Below are positions 43,033-52,160 of a stretch of 64,000 nt of DNA, one piece after another (within the stretch, counting starts at the first letter, position 1; every line of letters starts with the position of its first letter). The notes under the pieces are model-generated. The model saw nothing but the letters and a program-made list of their open reading frames with translations, had not been told where the DNA came from and did no database searches. Both the position numbers and the translations under genes were made by a program. The DNA is from JAJTFW01 sp964534995 (GTDB lineage Bacteria; Bacteroidota; Bacteroidia; AKYH767-A; OLB10). Location: contig CAZHSC010000003.1 in assembly GCA_964534995.1 (NCBI GenBank), positions 1 through 64,000 of the forward strand, given 5' to 3'.

Positions 43033-45441
43033 TTATTCAACCACCCTGAGTTTCGCGAATTTCAGCAGCAATTGCTTTTGACCCTGCCCGTCAAAGAGGA
43101 TTGTAGCTTTGTTTTCCGGTGGCCTGCCTTCCAGTGAAATCACCTGCCCGCGGCCAAAACGCTGATGTTCAACGTAGGCACCCAGGGTTATTTTTGAAGG
43201 GTCGTCGGCGATAAAATTTCCTGTGGACGGTGATGCCTGCGCCAGATTCATTTTTTTAAAACCTTTCGGTATGGCACCGCTGTTAGAGGATGGGGTGGTT
43301 ACCGGTGGATGGCTTTTCGCCGTGGACTCTTTAGGCTTTGCCGGCCCGTACCGGGAAGGCCTGGTATTGCCCTTGAAGCTTTTACCACTGTTCCCGTAGC
43401 TGGACCATCCGCCTCTTTCATCGTCCTGGTCAAACAGGGCTTCCCCTTTTTGTGGGATTGTCTCCAGGCAGGCGCTGTCAATTTCATCGAGGAAACGGCT
43501 GGGTTCGCACATAATGAGATTGCCCCAGCGGAAGCGGGTTGCGGCCAGTGACAGGGTGAGTTTCTCTTCCGCCCGGGTGATGGCCACGTAAAAAAGCCTT
43601 CTTTCTTCTTCCAGTTCGCTGCGTGAATGTACGCTCATCTGACTGGGAAAGAGATTTTCTTCCATACCCACCACATAAACGTTTTTAAACTCCAGACCTT
43701 TGGCGCTGTGGATGGTCATGAGTGAAACCTTGTCATTGTCTCCGTCTTTTTCATTGTCGGCATCCGTAAGCAGGGCGATGTCCTGCAGGTAAAGGTCGAG
43801 GCTGCGCAGGGCCGGCAGTTCCTGTTCGGCGGAGGGGGATTCGAGCGGGATCTTACCGTTTTCGCTGAATTCCCGGATACCGTTCAGCAATTCCTGTACG
43901 TTTTCAAAATGGCTGACACCTTCCGGGGTCCTGTCGTTGTACAGTTCTTTAAGCAGTCCTGATGCTGACGCGATATGACTTGCCAGTTCGTAAGCGCTGT
44001 GGGTAGGAAGCATCACCTGCCAGCTGCGGACCATCACCGCGAACTCGGCTACCTTATCACGGATGCCGCTGTTGATACCGGCCTTGAATTCGTGGATGTT
44101 CTGCAGTACATCCCACACCGCAACATTTTCCTGCGCGGCATGTACAATCAGCCTGTCGACCGTGGTTTTGCCAATTCCCCTGGCGGGATAATTGATGATA
44201 CGTTTCATCGCTTCCTCGTCCAGTGGATTTACCGCCATCCGGAAGTAGGCCAGCAGGTCTTTAATTTCCTTTCGGTGATAGAAAGAAAGGCCGCCATACA
44301 CCCTGTAAGGTATATTCCTCCGTCGGAGGGCTTCTTCCATGGAGCGGCTTTGTGCGTTGGTCCGGTAGAGGATGGCAAAATCTTTATTCAGGAGTTTCCG
44401 GTTCATCTTCTCTTCAAAGATGCTCAGGGCAACCTGATTTCCTTCCTCATTATCACTGATGGCTTTCAGCAGTTTTATCTTTTCACCGTGGTGATTTTCG
44501 GTCCATACTTCCTTCTTTAACTGGTTCTTGTTAAAAGTGATGACTGAATTTGCCGCCTGAACAATGGTTTTTGTACTTCTGTAATTTTGCTCCAGCTTAA
44601 AAGTTTTGATTTCGGGGAAGTCGCGTTCAAAGTTTAATATGTTCTGAATATTGGCGCCCCTGAAGGCATAAATACTCTGCGCGTCATCACCCACTACGCA
44701 AATATTCTGATGCACCGCCGATAATTTTTTGACGATTATATACTGCGCGAAATTGGTGTCCTGAAACTCATCCACCATCACGTATTTGAACTTAATCTGA
44801 TACTTGTACAGTACATCCGGATGTTCCTGGAATAGTTTCCAGGTATTGTACAGGATGTCATCAAAGTCCATGGCACCGGCTTTGAAACAGCGCTTGCTGT
44901 ACAACTCGAATATCAGGCCCAGTTTGGGTTTTCCGCTCGCCTGATCGTCTCTGGTCAGCTCTCCGTTCTCCTGGTATTCTCTCCAGTTGAAAAGATTGTT
45001 TTTTGCCGAAGATATCCGTTGAAGTACAGTAGAGGGTTTGTAAATTTTATCATCCAGGTTCTGTTCTTTGAGGATGTCTCTGATGAGGCTTTTACTATCG
45101 TCGGTATCGTAAATGGTGAAGTTCGGCGTATAATTGATTTTATCCGCCTCTATCCTGAGGATTCGTGCGAATACGGAGTGAAAAGTACCCATCCATAAAT
45201 TCCGCGCTTCATTGCCCACCACTTTGGAAATCCTTTCTTTCATTTCACGTGCCGCCTTGTTGGTGAAGGTAAGGGCAAGGATGTTAAAAGGGTCATTCCC
45301 CTGCTCAATCAGGTAGGCAATGCGGTAGGTGAGTACCCTTGTCTTTCCGGATCCTGCTCCTGCAATTATCATTACGGGACCATCTGTCTGCTTCACCGCT
45401 TCACGCTGCACTTCGTTGAGTTGGTCGAGGTAAGTATTCAT
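43033..45441 (-). CDS. ATP-dependent DNA helicase, PcrA/UvrD family
   Basis: This 802-residue SF1 helicase has the Walker A motif AGAGSGKTRVLTYRIAYL at about residues 27-44 and Walker B with DEFQDTN at about 220-226. QSIYAFRGA follows at about 253, QNYRSTK at about 286, and VYVVGMEENLFPS is motif V. The C-terminal tail (about 670-802) is basic and ends with VEHQRFGRGQVISLEGRPP, the Tudor-like PcrA tail that binds RNA polymerase. It unwinds DNA in repair and replication restart. A TATTTTTG box ends 4 bases before the ATG. Confidence 0.95.
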   Translation of the reverse strand: MNTYLDQLNEVQREAVKQTDGPVMIIAGAGSGKTRVLTYRIAYLIEQGNDPFNILALTFTNKAAREMKERISKVVGNEARNLWMGTFHSVFARILRIEADKINYTPNFTIYDTDDSKSLIRDILKEQNLDDKIYKPSTVLQRISSAKNNLFNWREYQENGELTRDDQASGKPKLGLIFELYSKRCFKAGAMDFDDILYNTWKLFQEHPDVLYKYQIKFKYVMVDEFQDTNFAQYIIVKKLSAVHQNICVVGDDAQSIYAFRGANIQNILNFERDFPEIKTFKLEQNYRSTKTIVQAANSVITFNKNQLKKEVWTENHHGEKIKLLKAISDNEEGNQVALSIFEEKMNRKLLNKDFAILYRTNAQSRSMEEALRRRNIPYRVYGGLSFYHRKEIKDLLAYFRMAVNPLDEEAMKRIINYPARGIGKTTVDRLIVHAAQENVAVWDVLQNIHEFKAGINSGIRDKVAEFAVMVRSWQVMLPTHSAYELASHIASASGLLKELYNDRTPEGVSHFENVQELLNGIREFSENGKIPLESPSAEQELPALRSLDLYLQDIALLTDADNEKDGDNDKVSLMTIHSAKGLEFKNVYVVGMEENLFPSQMSVHSRSELEEERRLFYVAITRAEEKLTLSLAATRFRWGNLIMCEPSRFLDEIDSACLETIPQKGEALFDQDDERGGWSSYGNSGKSFKGNTRPSRYGPAKPKESTAKSHPPVTTPSSNSGAIPKGFKKMNLAQASPSTGNFIADDPSKITLGAYVEHQRFGRGQVISLEGRPPENKATILFDGQGQKQLLLKFAKLRVVE

Positions 45442-45445
45442 TCAA

Positions 45446-45453
45446 CAAAAATA
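45446..45453 (-). promoter_or_regulatory. -7 promoter box TATTTTTG abutting the helicase start codon
   Basis: On the minus strand the box is followed by TTGA and the ATG at 45441. A TTTG on the same strand at 45469-45472 is only 15 bases upstream, shorter than usual. Confidence 0.45.
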
Positions 45454-45564
45454 GTGTAAATACACGGGCAAATTATTCCGGATAGTACAATCGTTGACAA
45501 CTGTCAGAATCTCATGAACTTCAAACTATTCAACAATTCATTTTTAACAGGAAAGGCCTTACGT

Positions 45565-48500
45565 TTACTGTGTCAGATCCAGTGTTTTAAAAGCGGTGTT
45601 GAAGAGTACAGGTGCCTTGCTCCATGTTTCAAGCGCATGGCGATGCTTGACAACCACATAGAAAGAGTTGTTCAATGCGGCAATAGGAAAGTGCATGCTG
45701 GCATTGCCATCCGTAAGGACAACATCTTCATCAGTGTACAAAATGGTATAAGGAGCAGTGGTAGATGCCAGACTTACTGCGATGGTATCCGCAACCGTTG
45801 GACTACCACCGGGATTGCTCACTGCATTCATCAGATTTGTACCCGGATTGTAATAGCCTTCAAAATATAATTTGAGATTCAGTGTTACAAAAGGGTTGAA
45901 TCCTTCAATTTTGATGTTGTCCACATAAATATTGTTGCCATAATGTCCATGGTTCATGAAGGAGAGTTGGATGTTTTCACCACCAAACGATGTGATGTCG
46001 ACAGAATCTGTTCTCCATTGTGAGGCCGTTGGTGTGAAGTAGCCTCCGGTTCCGGGTACTGTTGCGAGTGTCGTACCGGGTTTTACATAGATGCCGGAAT
46101 AGCTTTGCCCGCAATCGGAAGAAAGTAGGACGGAGAGGGAGTCGAGGTATTGTGGACTGGTACTGTACAGTTGATGCGCGACATCGAATTTCAATTGATA
46201 GTTTCCAAACCCATTCAGATCATACCGTTTTGTGATGACTTCATCTCGTGCACCGTAGGAATCCAGGGTGTAATTCGCGAAGAGCATGGATCCGCTGCCG
46301 TTACCAAAGCCGCTCGCTTGTCCTGTGCGTGTCCACATTTTACCATCATTCCCGCCGTCTAAATTGGTCCACTCCGAAGGTGGAAAAAGGGTGCCTTCAA
46401 AGTCTTCCGTTATCGGGATGGCTTGTCCGATAGTAGAAATGTAATTGTTTTTCGTGATGGTGTTGCTCCCGCCCAATGAACTAACGGTAAGTGTAACCGA
46501 AAAGAGGCCGGTGCCGGTGTATTTAACTTTCGGGTTTTGTAAATTGGAAGAAGAAGGAGACCCGCCGGGAAAACTCCATAGCCAGGAGGTAGGATTGCCG
46601 GTACTTAGATCACTGAATTGAACAGAGTCGCCGCTGCAAGGCGTGTTGGTGTTTGCTGTGAACGCGGCGTTGATGGAGCGAAGGCTACTGATAGGTGTTT
46701 CCCACATTCCTCTTCCGTAGGTAGAAACCCGCAGCACCGAGTTGTTGGTGCCGTCATCAAAGATGCAGATATCATTGATGGTGGTGCGACTCGGTAATTG
46801 TTGATTGAAGAGTGTCCAGCTGGTATGTGCGCCGAGTTTAAAATAAATGGAATTATTTCCTCCGGCAACGATCATGAGTTCATCCGCGGGATAAAAATCA
46901 TCAGTGATCAGATCAAGATAATTCACCGAAGGAAGGTTGTAAGTGATATTGGTCCAGGTGGCGCCATTGTTTATAGATTTATAAATCCGCGTATTCATAA
47001 TGGCATACAAAGTATTTGGATTTCCTTTCACGGAAACAATTCCGGCAGCATTATTGGTAGCATAGGGCAATGCATACTGCGTGAACGTCGGCGAAGCACT
47101 CATGGCATTGGTGCTTACATAGATGAACTGGTCGTTAGTGATGGCATACACTCTGTTGGAATCCGACTGGGAGACATGAAGAGCGGAAATTCTCTTGTTA
47201 AAGGAGGAGATGGTGGTCCATGCAGGGGTAGTCGCGCTGAGATTGATGGTTCGGAAAACATTTGAGTCTCCCACAAAGGCGATATTGGGTTGACCGCGAT
47301 AGAAGGCGATATCTCTGTAACTGCTCACCGGTAATCCGAATGTGCTTTCTCCGCCTGTGACATTTCTGCGTCGGGCATTGCTGTAATAATATACACGCTG
47401 ACTGTTCGGAAAATAATCAAAGGCGCATTTCGACGACCAGTCTCCTCCCCGGTTGCAAAACCATCCTGTTCCTGAATTCTGGTAGTAGAGTTCGCCATTG
47501 TCCTGAGTGCCGATGCTCATCATGTCTTTGCGTGTCGGACTGGTATAGCCATGATAGATTTCATATCCGTAGATGCCATCGCTCTTGGGTACCCAGTTAT
47601 TCCCGCCGTCGGTACTCAGCCAGACACCGCCATCGTTCATGTTCCAGAGTTTCGTGTTGTTATGCGGACTGGTGATGATCTGATGCATGTCGGTATGAAC
47701 CTTTGCCCACCAGTTGGTAAGCTGGGACCAGGTAAAGCCTCCATCGGTTGATTTCCAGACGGCATGGGCTACAAGGTAAATGATATTCGGATTGGTTCTG
47801 TCCACACCAATGGAAAAATTATAATCTCCCTGCCCTACGTCACCGGGATCATTGGTGTAGTAGGTGAGGTAAGGGGGAGAACTTGTTTTAATGGCAGTGA
47901 ATGTGCTGCCACCATCCACTGATTTATAGAGCAAGCCACCACTACTCACCATGCCCAGATAAACGATGTTCGTGTCAGCCGGCGTCACGGCAATTCTGCA
48001 TCCGCTCCCTGTGGTCACTCCCGGCGGTAAGACGATACCGTTATTGATTTGCGTCCATGTATCGCCGAAGTCATTAGACCGGAAGAAGGCCGAGTCGCGT
48101 GTAGCCGCGTACAAAACCCTCGACCCCGGTCTCTTCTCCTTCATATCATCAAATGCAATAGCCCCCGTTTTTAAAGACCAGGATGAGCCGCCGTTGGTGG
48201 TTTTATAAATCCCGGCGTTGGTTGCAGCAACGATCACCTGATTGTTTGTCGGATCCATGGCCATTTCCACAACTAATTTAGATGTCAGTGATGTTGCGGT
48301 AAAGGTCGTTCCGCCATTTGTAGATTTATAAACGCCACTACCATTATAATAGTAGTTATGGTCGCCGGTGCCGAGATATAAAATCTGATCATTGGTATGA
48401 TCAATGCAAACAGAAGCCAGACGCATGCCCGGCAGAATGTCGCACCCCGGAGCAATCGTCCAGTTGTTGCCACCATTACTACTGATGAACAGTCCGCCGC

Positions 48501-48699
48501 GTGCACTGACCGCATACAATTTATTGGTATCTGTGGGATGAAATTTCATCTGGCTGATACGACTGATACCATGTATTTGTCCGCTGACATTGGTGGGGAA
48601 ATAGGCGGGAGCCACAGGAGTCCAGCTGGCGGTCTGTGCCGGGGAAGAGAAGCTATTGGTAAGAAAAATGAAGAGGAGGAAGGTGGTAATTTTATTCAT
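45565..48699 (-). CDS. BNR/sortilin-like secreted protein with PKD domain, C-terminal end missing
   Basis: This 1044-residue protein has a signal peptide, then at least ten BNR/VPS10-like propeller blades with repeated motifs such as VYKSTNGGTTF, IYKTTNGGSSW, FFRSNDFGDTW and LYKSVDGGSTF. A PKD domain follows at about residues 670-755 (VQFSDLSTGNPTSWLWSFPGG), then a MAM/jelly-roll-like region (about 765-930). The final part (about 935-1044) resembles a domain that in relatives is followed by a further Asp-rich, dockerin-like tail. Here the frame ends at DLTQ-stop, with no T9SS sorting domain. It may be truncated. Secretion route is uncertain. Confidence 0.8.
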   Translation of the reverse strand: MNKITTFLLFIFLTNSFSSPAQTASWTPVAPAYFPTNVSGQIHGISRISQMKFHPTDTNKLYAVSARGGLFISSNGGNNWTIAPGCDILPGMRLASVCIDHTNDQILYLGTGDHNYYYNGSGVYKSTNGGTTFTATSLTSKLVVEMAMDPTNNQVIVAATNAGIYKTTNGGSSWSLKTGAIAFDDMKEKRPGSRVLYAATRDSAFFRSNDFGDTWTQINNGIVLPPGVTTGSGCRIAVTPADTNIVYLGMVSSGGLLYKSVDGGSTFTAIKTSSPPYLTYYTNDPGDVGQGDYNFSIGVDRTNPNIIYLVAHAVWKSTDGGFTWSQLTNWWAKVHTDMHQIITSPHNNTKLWNMNDGGVWLSTDGGNNWVPKSDGIYGYEIYHGYTSPTRKDMMSIGTQDNGELYYQNSGTGWFCNRGGDWSSKCAFDYFPNSQRVYYYSNARRRNVTGGESTFGLPVSSYRDIAFYRGQPNIAFVGDSNVFRTINLSATTPAWTTISSFNKRISALHVSQSDSNRVYAITNDQFIYVSTNAMSASPTFTQYALPYATNNAAGIVSVKGNPNTLYAIMNTRIYKSINNGATWTNITYNLPSVNYLDLITDDFYPADELMIVAGGNNSIYFKLGAHTSWTLFNQQLPSRTTINDICIFDDGTNNSVLRVSTYGRGMWETPISSLRSINAAFTANTNTPCSGDSVQFSDLSTGNPTSWLWSFPGGSPSSSNLQNPKVKYTGTGLFSVTLTVSSLGGSNTITKNNYISTIGQAIPITEDFEGTLFPPSEWTNLDGGNDGKMWTRTGQASGFGNGSGSMLFANYTLDSYGARDEVITKRYDLNGFGNYQLKFDVAHQLYSTSPQYLDSLSVLLSSDCGQSYSGIYVKPGTTLATVPGTGGYFTPTASQWRTDSVDITSFGGENIQLSFMNHGHYGNNIYVDNIKIEGFNPFVTLNLKLYFEGYYNPGTNLMNAVSNPGGSPTVADTIAVSLASTTAPYTILYTDEDVVLTDGNASMHFPIAALNNSFYVVVKHRHALETWSKAPVLFNTAFKTLDLTQ

Positions 48700-48744
48700 T
48701 TTATTTTTAAGCGGGTGCTGTTTACGAATGAGTTGATACGTTGT

Positions 48745-49185
48745 TTAATCTTTCCTCGGTTGCTCCTTCTGCCAAATCTCCAAACGCTCCTGCTCAGAGA
48801 GGATTCTGCCGTCACTTTGAACAAAGGGGAAGACCGTTCGCTTCCAGTCCTTGAAGCGTTTGAACTGGTATTTTAGATTTTCGTATTCATTTCTTTGCGC
48901 TTGCGACCAGGCGGCTCTGGCAGAACGCATACTATCTGCCTGTTCAGTTGTGATCCTGCCCTCCGTGATCAGTTCTCCCTCTTCTTCCGGCTCGATCTTT
49001 CCTTCCCAGAACATATCAAATGCTTTTACGGCAGTATAATAATTCACCTGTGGGTCTTCCATCATTTCTATCCATACAGGTATTTTATGGTAATCCTGTT
49101 GTTCAGTGGTTTTCTTTTCCTGGGCTTTCAAAGCGGTAAGGGTAAATGACAGCAGAAAGAGAAGCAGCAGCTTGAGGGATTTCAT
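48745..49185 (-). CDS. small secreted protein of unknown function
   Basis: This 146-residue protein has a clear signal peptide (LLLFLLSFTLTALKAQ). The mature part is highly charged, rich in Glu, Gln, Arg and Lys, and likely helical (for example TTEQADSMRSARAAWSQAQRN at about 93-113). I recognise no family. It lies 45 bases upstream of the BNR protein gene on the same strand and may share its transcript. Confidence 0.6.
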   Translation of the reverse strand: MKSLKLLLLFLLSFTLTALKAQEKKTTEQQDYHKIPVWIEMMEDPQVNYYTAVKAFDMFWEGKIEPEEEGELITEGRITTEQADSMRSARAAWSQAQRNEYENLKYQFKRFKDWKRTVFPFVQSDGRILSEQERLEIWQKEQPRKD

Positions 49186-49396
49186 TTTCTTAATTTTTTT
49201 ACTAAGTTAACGGTAAGCCCTCTTCTCTGCAACCATTACAACATGATCTTTGGCAGGTATATACCGGGTTAAGTGCTGACGTTTCTGTCACCGGATTAAT
49301 AAGTGTTTGAAAGACACAATTTTCAAACGGTTGGGATTTAGGGGTCCGCATAATATTTATCCCTATCTTTAGTCATCCATAAAATACGCGTTGATT

Positions 49397-51769
49397 ATGA
49401 AAAAAATGATACTGTTACTGTTGGTTTTATTACTAAAGCCATGGTCTCTGTATAGTCAATGTCAGGCCGGTTACGATGAAGTCATTGTCGTTATACAGCC
49501 GGACAATTATCCTTCCGAAACTTCCTGGTCGCTCAAAGATCTGTCAGGAAATATCCTTGATTCAGGCGGTTCAACAGGTGATACCGTTTGTGTTCCCACT
49601 GGTATTTGCCTGATATTTGAAATCCGTGATACTTATGGCGATGGCATCTGCTGTAACTTCGGCAATGGTTTTTACGCGGTTTATCTCAATGGTACCATTC
49701 AGGCAGCGGGCGGACAGTTCACTTACAATGAATTCAGCTATCTAAATTGTCCTCCCGGTACTCATTGCGGAAGCGCGCTGGCAGCATATGAAGACACCCT
49801 TAGCACTTCCTATGGCAGCAGCATCTGGTATACCTTTTCGCCTGACTCTACGGGCACTTATAATGTTTCTACCTGTTTTCCTTCCAATAGTTGCGACACA
49901 CGGCTTTGGATATATGATCACTGCAACGGACTTGTCTGGAACAATGATATGGCCGGCACTATTTATTACAATGACAGTACCTGCGGTATCCAGGCCTTCA
50001 TCCCGGCGGGATTACAATCCGGGCAAACCTATTATATCAGGGTGGGGGGTGACTCCACCTGTAGTAATGACAGTATCGTATGGCAGATTACCTATGCCGG
50101 ACCTATTGTAGGGTGTATGGATCCCGCTGCCTGTAATTACAATCCCATCGCTACTGTCAGCAATGGCAATTGCATCTATCCGGGTGATCCTAATTGTAAT
50201 TCAGGTCCTGATTTGGTGGTAGATGGAAATACGCTTATTAACTCACTGAATATGGGTGTGGTGAATGGAAACGATGTTTGCCTGATCGGTGAAGGGTGTT
50301 TGTCAGGCTACGGAGCCAGAAATGTGATTAATTTCAGTACGCGTATAGCCAACATTGGCGATGCGGATTATTACATCGGGCAACCTGCCACCGGAAATTC
50401 TCAATTCGTTTTTGATCAGTGCCATGGCCATTGGCATTATGCAGGCTACGCGATGTATAACATTTACGATACGCTGGGAGTTCCCTTGCAGGCCGGATTT
50501 AAAAATGGATTCTGCGTCCTCGATTTACAGTGTTTTGGAGGTACGGCAAAATACAGTTGTGGTAACATGGGTATTTCTGCCGGTTGTGCCGACATTTATG
50601 GTGCCGGACTCGCTTGTCAGTGGCTCGATATCACCAATATCCCTGCCGGCCGTTATACACTCGTGGTGCGTGTAAACTGGGATCAGGATCCGGATAAACT
50701 CGGACGACAGGAGCAGCGCTTTGATAACAATGTAGCAGCGGTATGTATCAATATTACCCGTGATACAGCCAATGTCCCCTCTTTTGTGATACTTCCCAAT
50801 TGTCAGCCCATTATTGATTGCGCCGGAGATACTTTCGGTTTGGCCGTTAACGATTGTATGGGAAATTGTAATGGTTCGCGGGTACGTGGTGACCTTAACA
50901 TTGACAGTTTGCGGGATGATATTGATATTGATATGTACCTTATTGATATTACGGCTCAGCAAAGCGTAATGCCATGCAATGATGTCAATGGTGATAATAC
51001 CCTTACCGTTACTGACGCTTCTCTGGTAAGTGGATGTATCCGTCAATCCCAGGGCTCGCATGCACATCAGGGCGGTACTCAAAATACACACAGGCATTGT
51101 GAATTTCCCTGGAACATTATCAATACCAATGATACAGTACGGCTAGGAATCAGTCAGGTAAATCAAAGCCTGAATTACATCGATATTAATATACTGAATC
51201 CCGATTGCCGTTTACTGGCCATTGACTTTACCATGAGCGGTGTGGTGATGGATTCGGTGGTTTCATTGATCAGTGGCTTTAGTCCCTTTATAAAATGGGA
51301 TGCAGTAACAGGACGTATCGCCATCCTGGATACGGCCGAAATCTCACTCGGGAAACAATTGACAGCGCTACCATTTGTGCGTATTTATTTTAGTTCACTT
51401 ACGAGTACAACCGTGTGCCTTGCATCCATCCATGCCGCTGTGAATGCCGATTACGAAGAAACCCTGAAAAGCATCTTCAATGGTTGTGTGACCGTTACAG
51501 GCATCAACATTCTCTATCAAAGCGGACTTGTTAAAATCATACCGAACCCTTCGGAAGGCATCTTTGCCATTTCTACTGATGTGCTTAATGGCGAAAGCGC
51601 AAACATCAGCATTCTGGATGCTATGGGCAGATTGATCTATGCTTCCAAAGAAGTACTCTCCGCGGGCAAAGGAATTTCAGTTGATCTCAGCAAACATCCC
51701 AAAGGTGTCTATCTGGTGCGTGTTCTTACCGGGCAACTTGAAGTAACCGAACGACTGGTGAAATTGTAA
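49397..51769 (+). CDS. T9SS-exported lysyl-oxidase-domain protein
   Basis: Start at ATG 49397 (a TTG at 49391 adds two residues), giving 790 residues. A signal peptide leads to a PPC-like domain (about 120-230), a short Cys-rich GCMDPAACNYNP motif (about 239), then a lysyl-oxidase domain (about 270-450). The domain has CHGHWHYAGYAMY, with three His in the HxHxH copper pattern (343, 345, 347), Lys369 in FKNGFCVLD, and Tyr401 in GCADIYGAGLACQWLDIT. In animal lysyl oxidase the equivalent Lys and Tyr cross-link to form the quinone cofactor. A dockerin-like pair (about 497-555), a cohesin-like region and a type A sorting domain (from about 712) follow. It would oxidise amines, perhaps in surface proteins; the substrate is unknown. 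Confidence 0.85.
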   Translation: MKKMILLLLVLLLKPWSLYSQCQAGYDEVIVVIQPDNYPSETSWSLKDLSGNILDSGGSTGDTVCVPTGICLIFEIRDTYGDGICCNFGNGFYAVYLNGTIQAAGGQFTYNEFSYLNCPPGTHCGSALAAYEDTLSTSYGSSIWYTFSPDSTGTYNVSTCFPSNSCDTRLWIYDHCNGLVWNNDMAGTIYYNDSTCGIQAFIPAGLQSGQTYYIRVGGDSTCSNDSIVWQITYAGPIVGCMDPAACNYNPIATVSNGNCIYPGDPNCNSGPDLVVDGNTLINSLNMGVVNGNDVCLIGEGCLSGYGARNVINFSTRIANIGDADYYIGQPATGNSQFVFDQCHGHWHYAGYAMYNIYDTLGVPLQAGFKNGFCVLDLQCFGGTAKYSCGNMGISAGCADIYGAGLACQWLDITNIPAGRYTLVVRVNWDQDPDKLGRQEQRFDNNVAAVCINITRDTANVPSFVILPNCQPIIDCAGDTFGLAVNDCMGNCNGSRVRGDLNIDSLRDDIDIDMYLIDITAQQSVMPCNDVNGDNTLTVTDASLVSGCIRQSQGSHAHQGGTQNTHRHCEFPWNIINTNDTVRLGISQVNQSLNYIDINILNPDCRLLAIDFTMSGVVMDSVVSLISGFSPFIKWDAVTGRIAILDTAEISLGKQLTALPFVRIYFSSLTSTTVCLASIHAAVNADYEETLKSIFNGCVTVTGINILYQSGLVKIIPNPSEGIFAISTDVLNGESANISILDAMGRLIYASKEVLSAGKGISVDLSKHPKGVYLVRVLTGQLEVTERLVKL

Positions 51770-51872
51770 CATCTTCCTAAAAGTGATCTTCTTTTAAACG
51801 CAGCCTACGCGGCGCTCGCAACGTCCTGAAGTCTTGGGAAAGCGGCGTGCGCGGCGAGTTAACATACAATTC

Positions 51873-51985
51873 CCACCTTCGCTGACTGTGTGCGCCAAAG
51901 CTTACTCCGTCGCTAAAGCTTTGGCGTACAAAGTTAGCGACGGCGTAAGCTATGGAGGGCACGCCCGCCTTCGCTTAAGCTATGG
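51873..51985. repeat. intergenic repeat with an 18-bp inverted repeat
   Basis: The arms AGCTTACTCCGTCGCTAA (51899-51916) and TTAGCGACGGCGTAAGCT (51934-51951) pair over 18 bases with one mismatch, around a 17-base loop. TAAGCTATGG occurs twice (51946-51955 and 51976-51985), and CCTTCGCT twice (51876-51883 and 51968-51975). It is not followed by a T-run, so it is not a standard terminator. It resembles mobile or dispersed repeats of the CCTTCGCTAAAGCTATGG kind that I associate with Bacteroidota intergenic DNA. Confidence 0.65.
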
Positions 51986-52113
51986 TGAGAAAACATGACA
52001 TTTTCTGATCCACCTTGTTTGTATTCCGGGTTGAACCGGCATTCCTAAATTGGGATGAAATCAACAAGGCTCTGTTTTTTGATAAGATTTTTAAAATTTT
52101 AACATTAAAATAT

Positions 52114-52143
52114 TTTGTCATTAGAAATTTAATTTTACTTTTG
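52114..52143 (+). promoter_or_regulatory. Bacteroidota promoter (TTTG-N18-TACTTTTG)
   Basis: TTTG at 52114-52117 and TACTTTTG at 52136-52143 are 18 bases apart. The leader to the ATG at 52161 is about 12-17 bases. Confidence 0.6.
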
Positions 52144-52160
52144 ATTCAACTTTACGACCC

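Larger units (their letters stand above)
51770..52160. other. intergenic region with a hairpin-rich repeat element
   Basis: This 391-base gap separates the lysyl-oxidase gene from a small secreted protein gene. Its left half is G+C-rich and carries the repeat element annotated at 51873-51985. The right half is A+T-rich and holds the promoter annotated at 52114-52143. A 61-codon minus-strand ORF at 51777-51962 overlaps the hairpin and I do not regard it as a gene. Confidence 0.7.

Noticed and set aside
51777..51962. 61-codon minus-strand ORF
   Set aside because: It lies across the hairpin repeat, is Arg-rich without any recognisable fold or start signal, and is better explained by the repeat.
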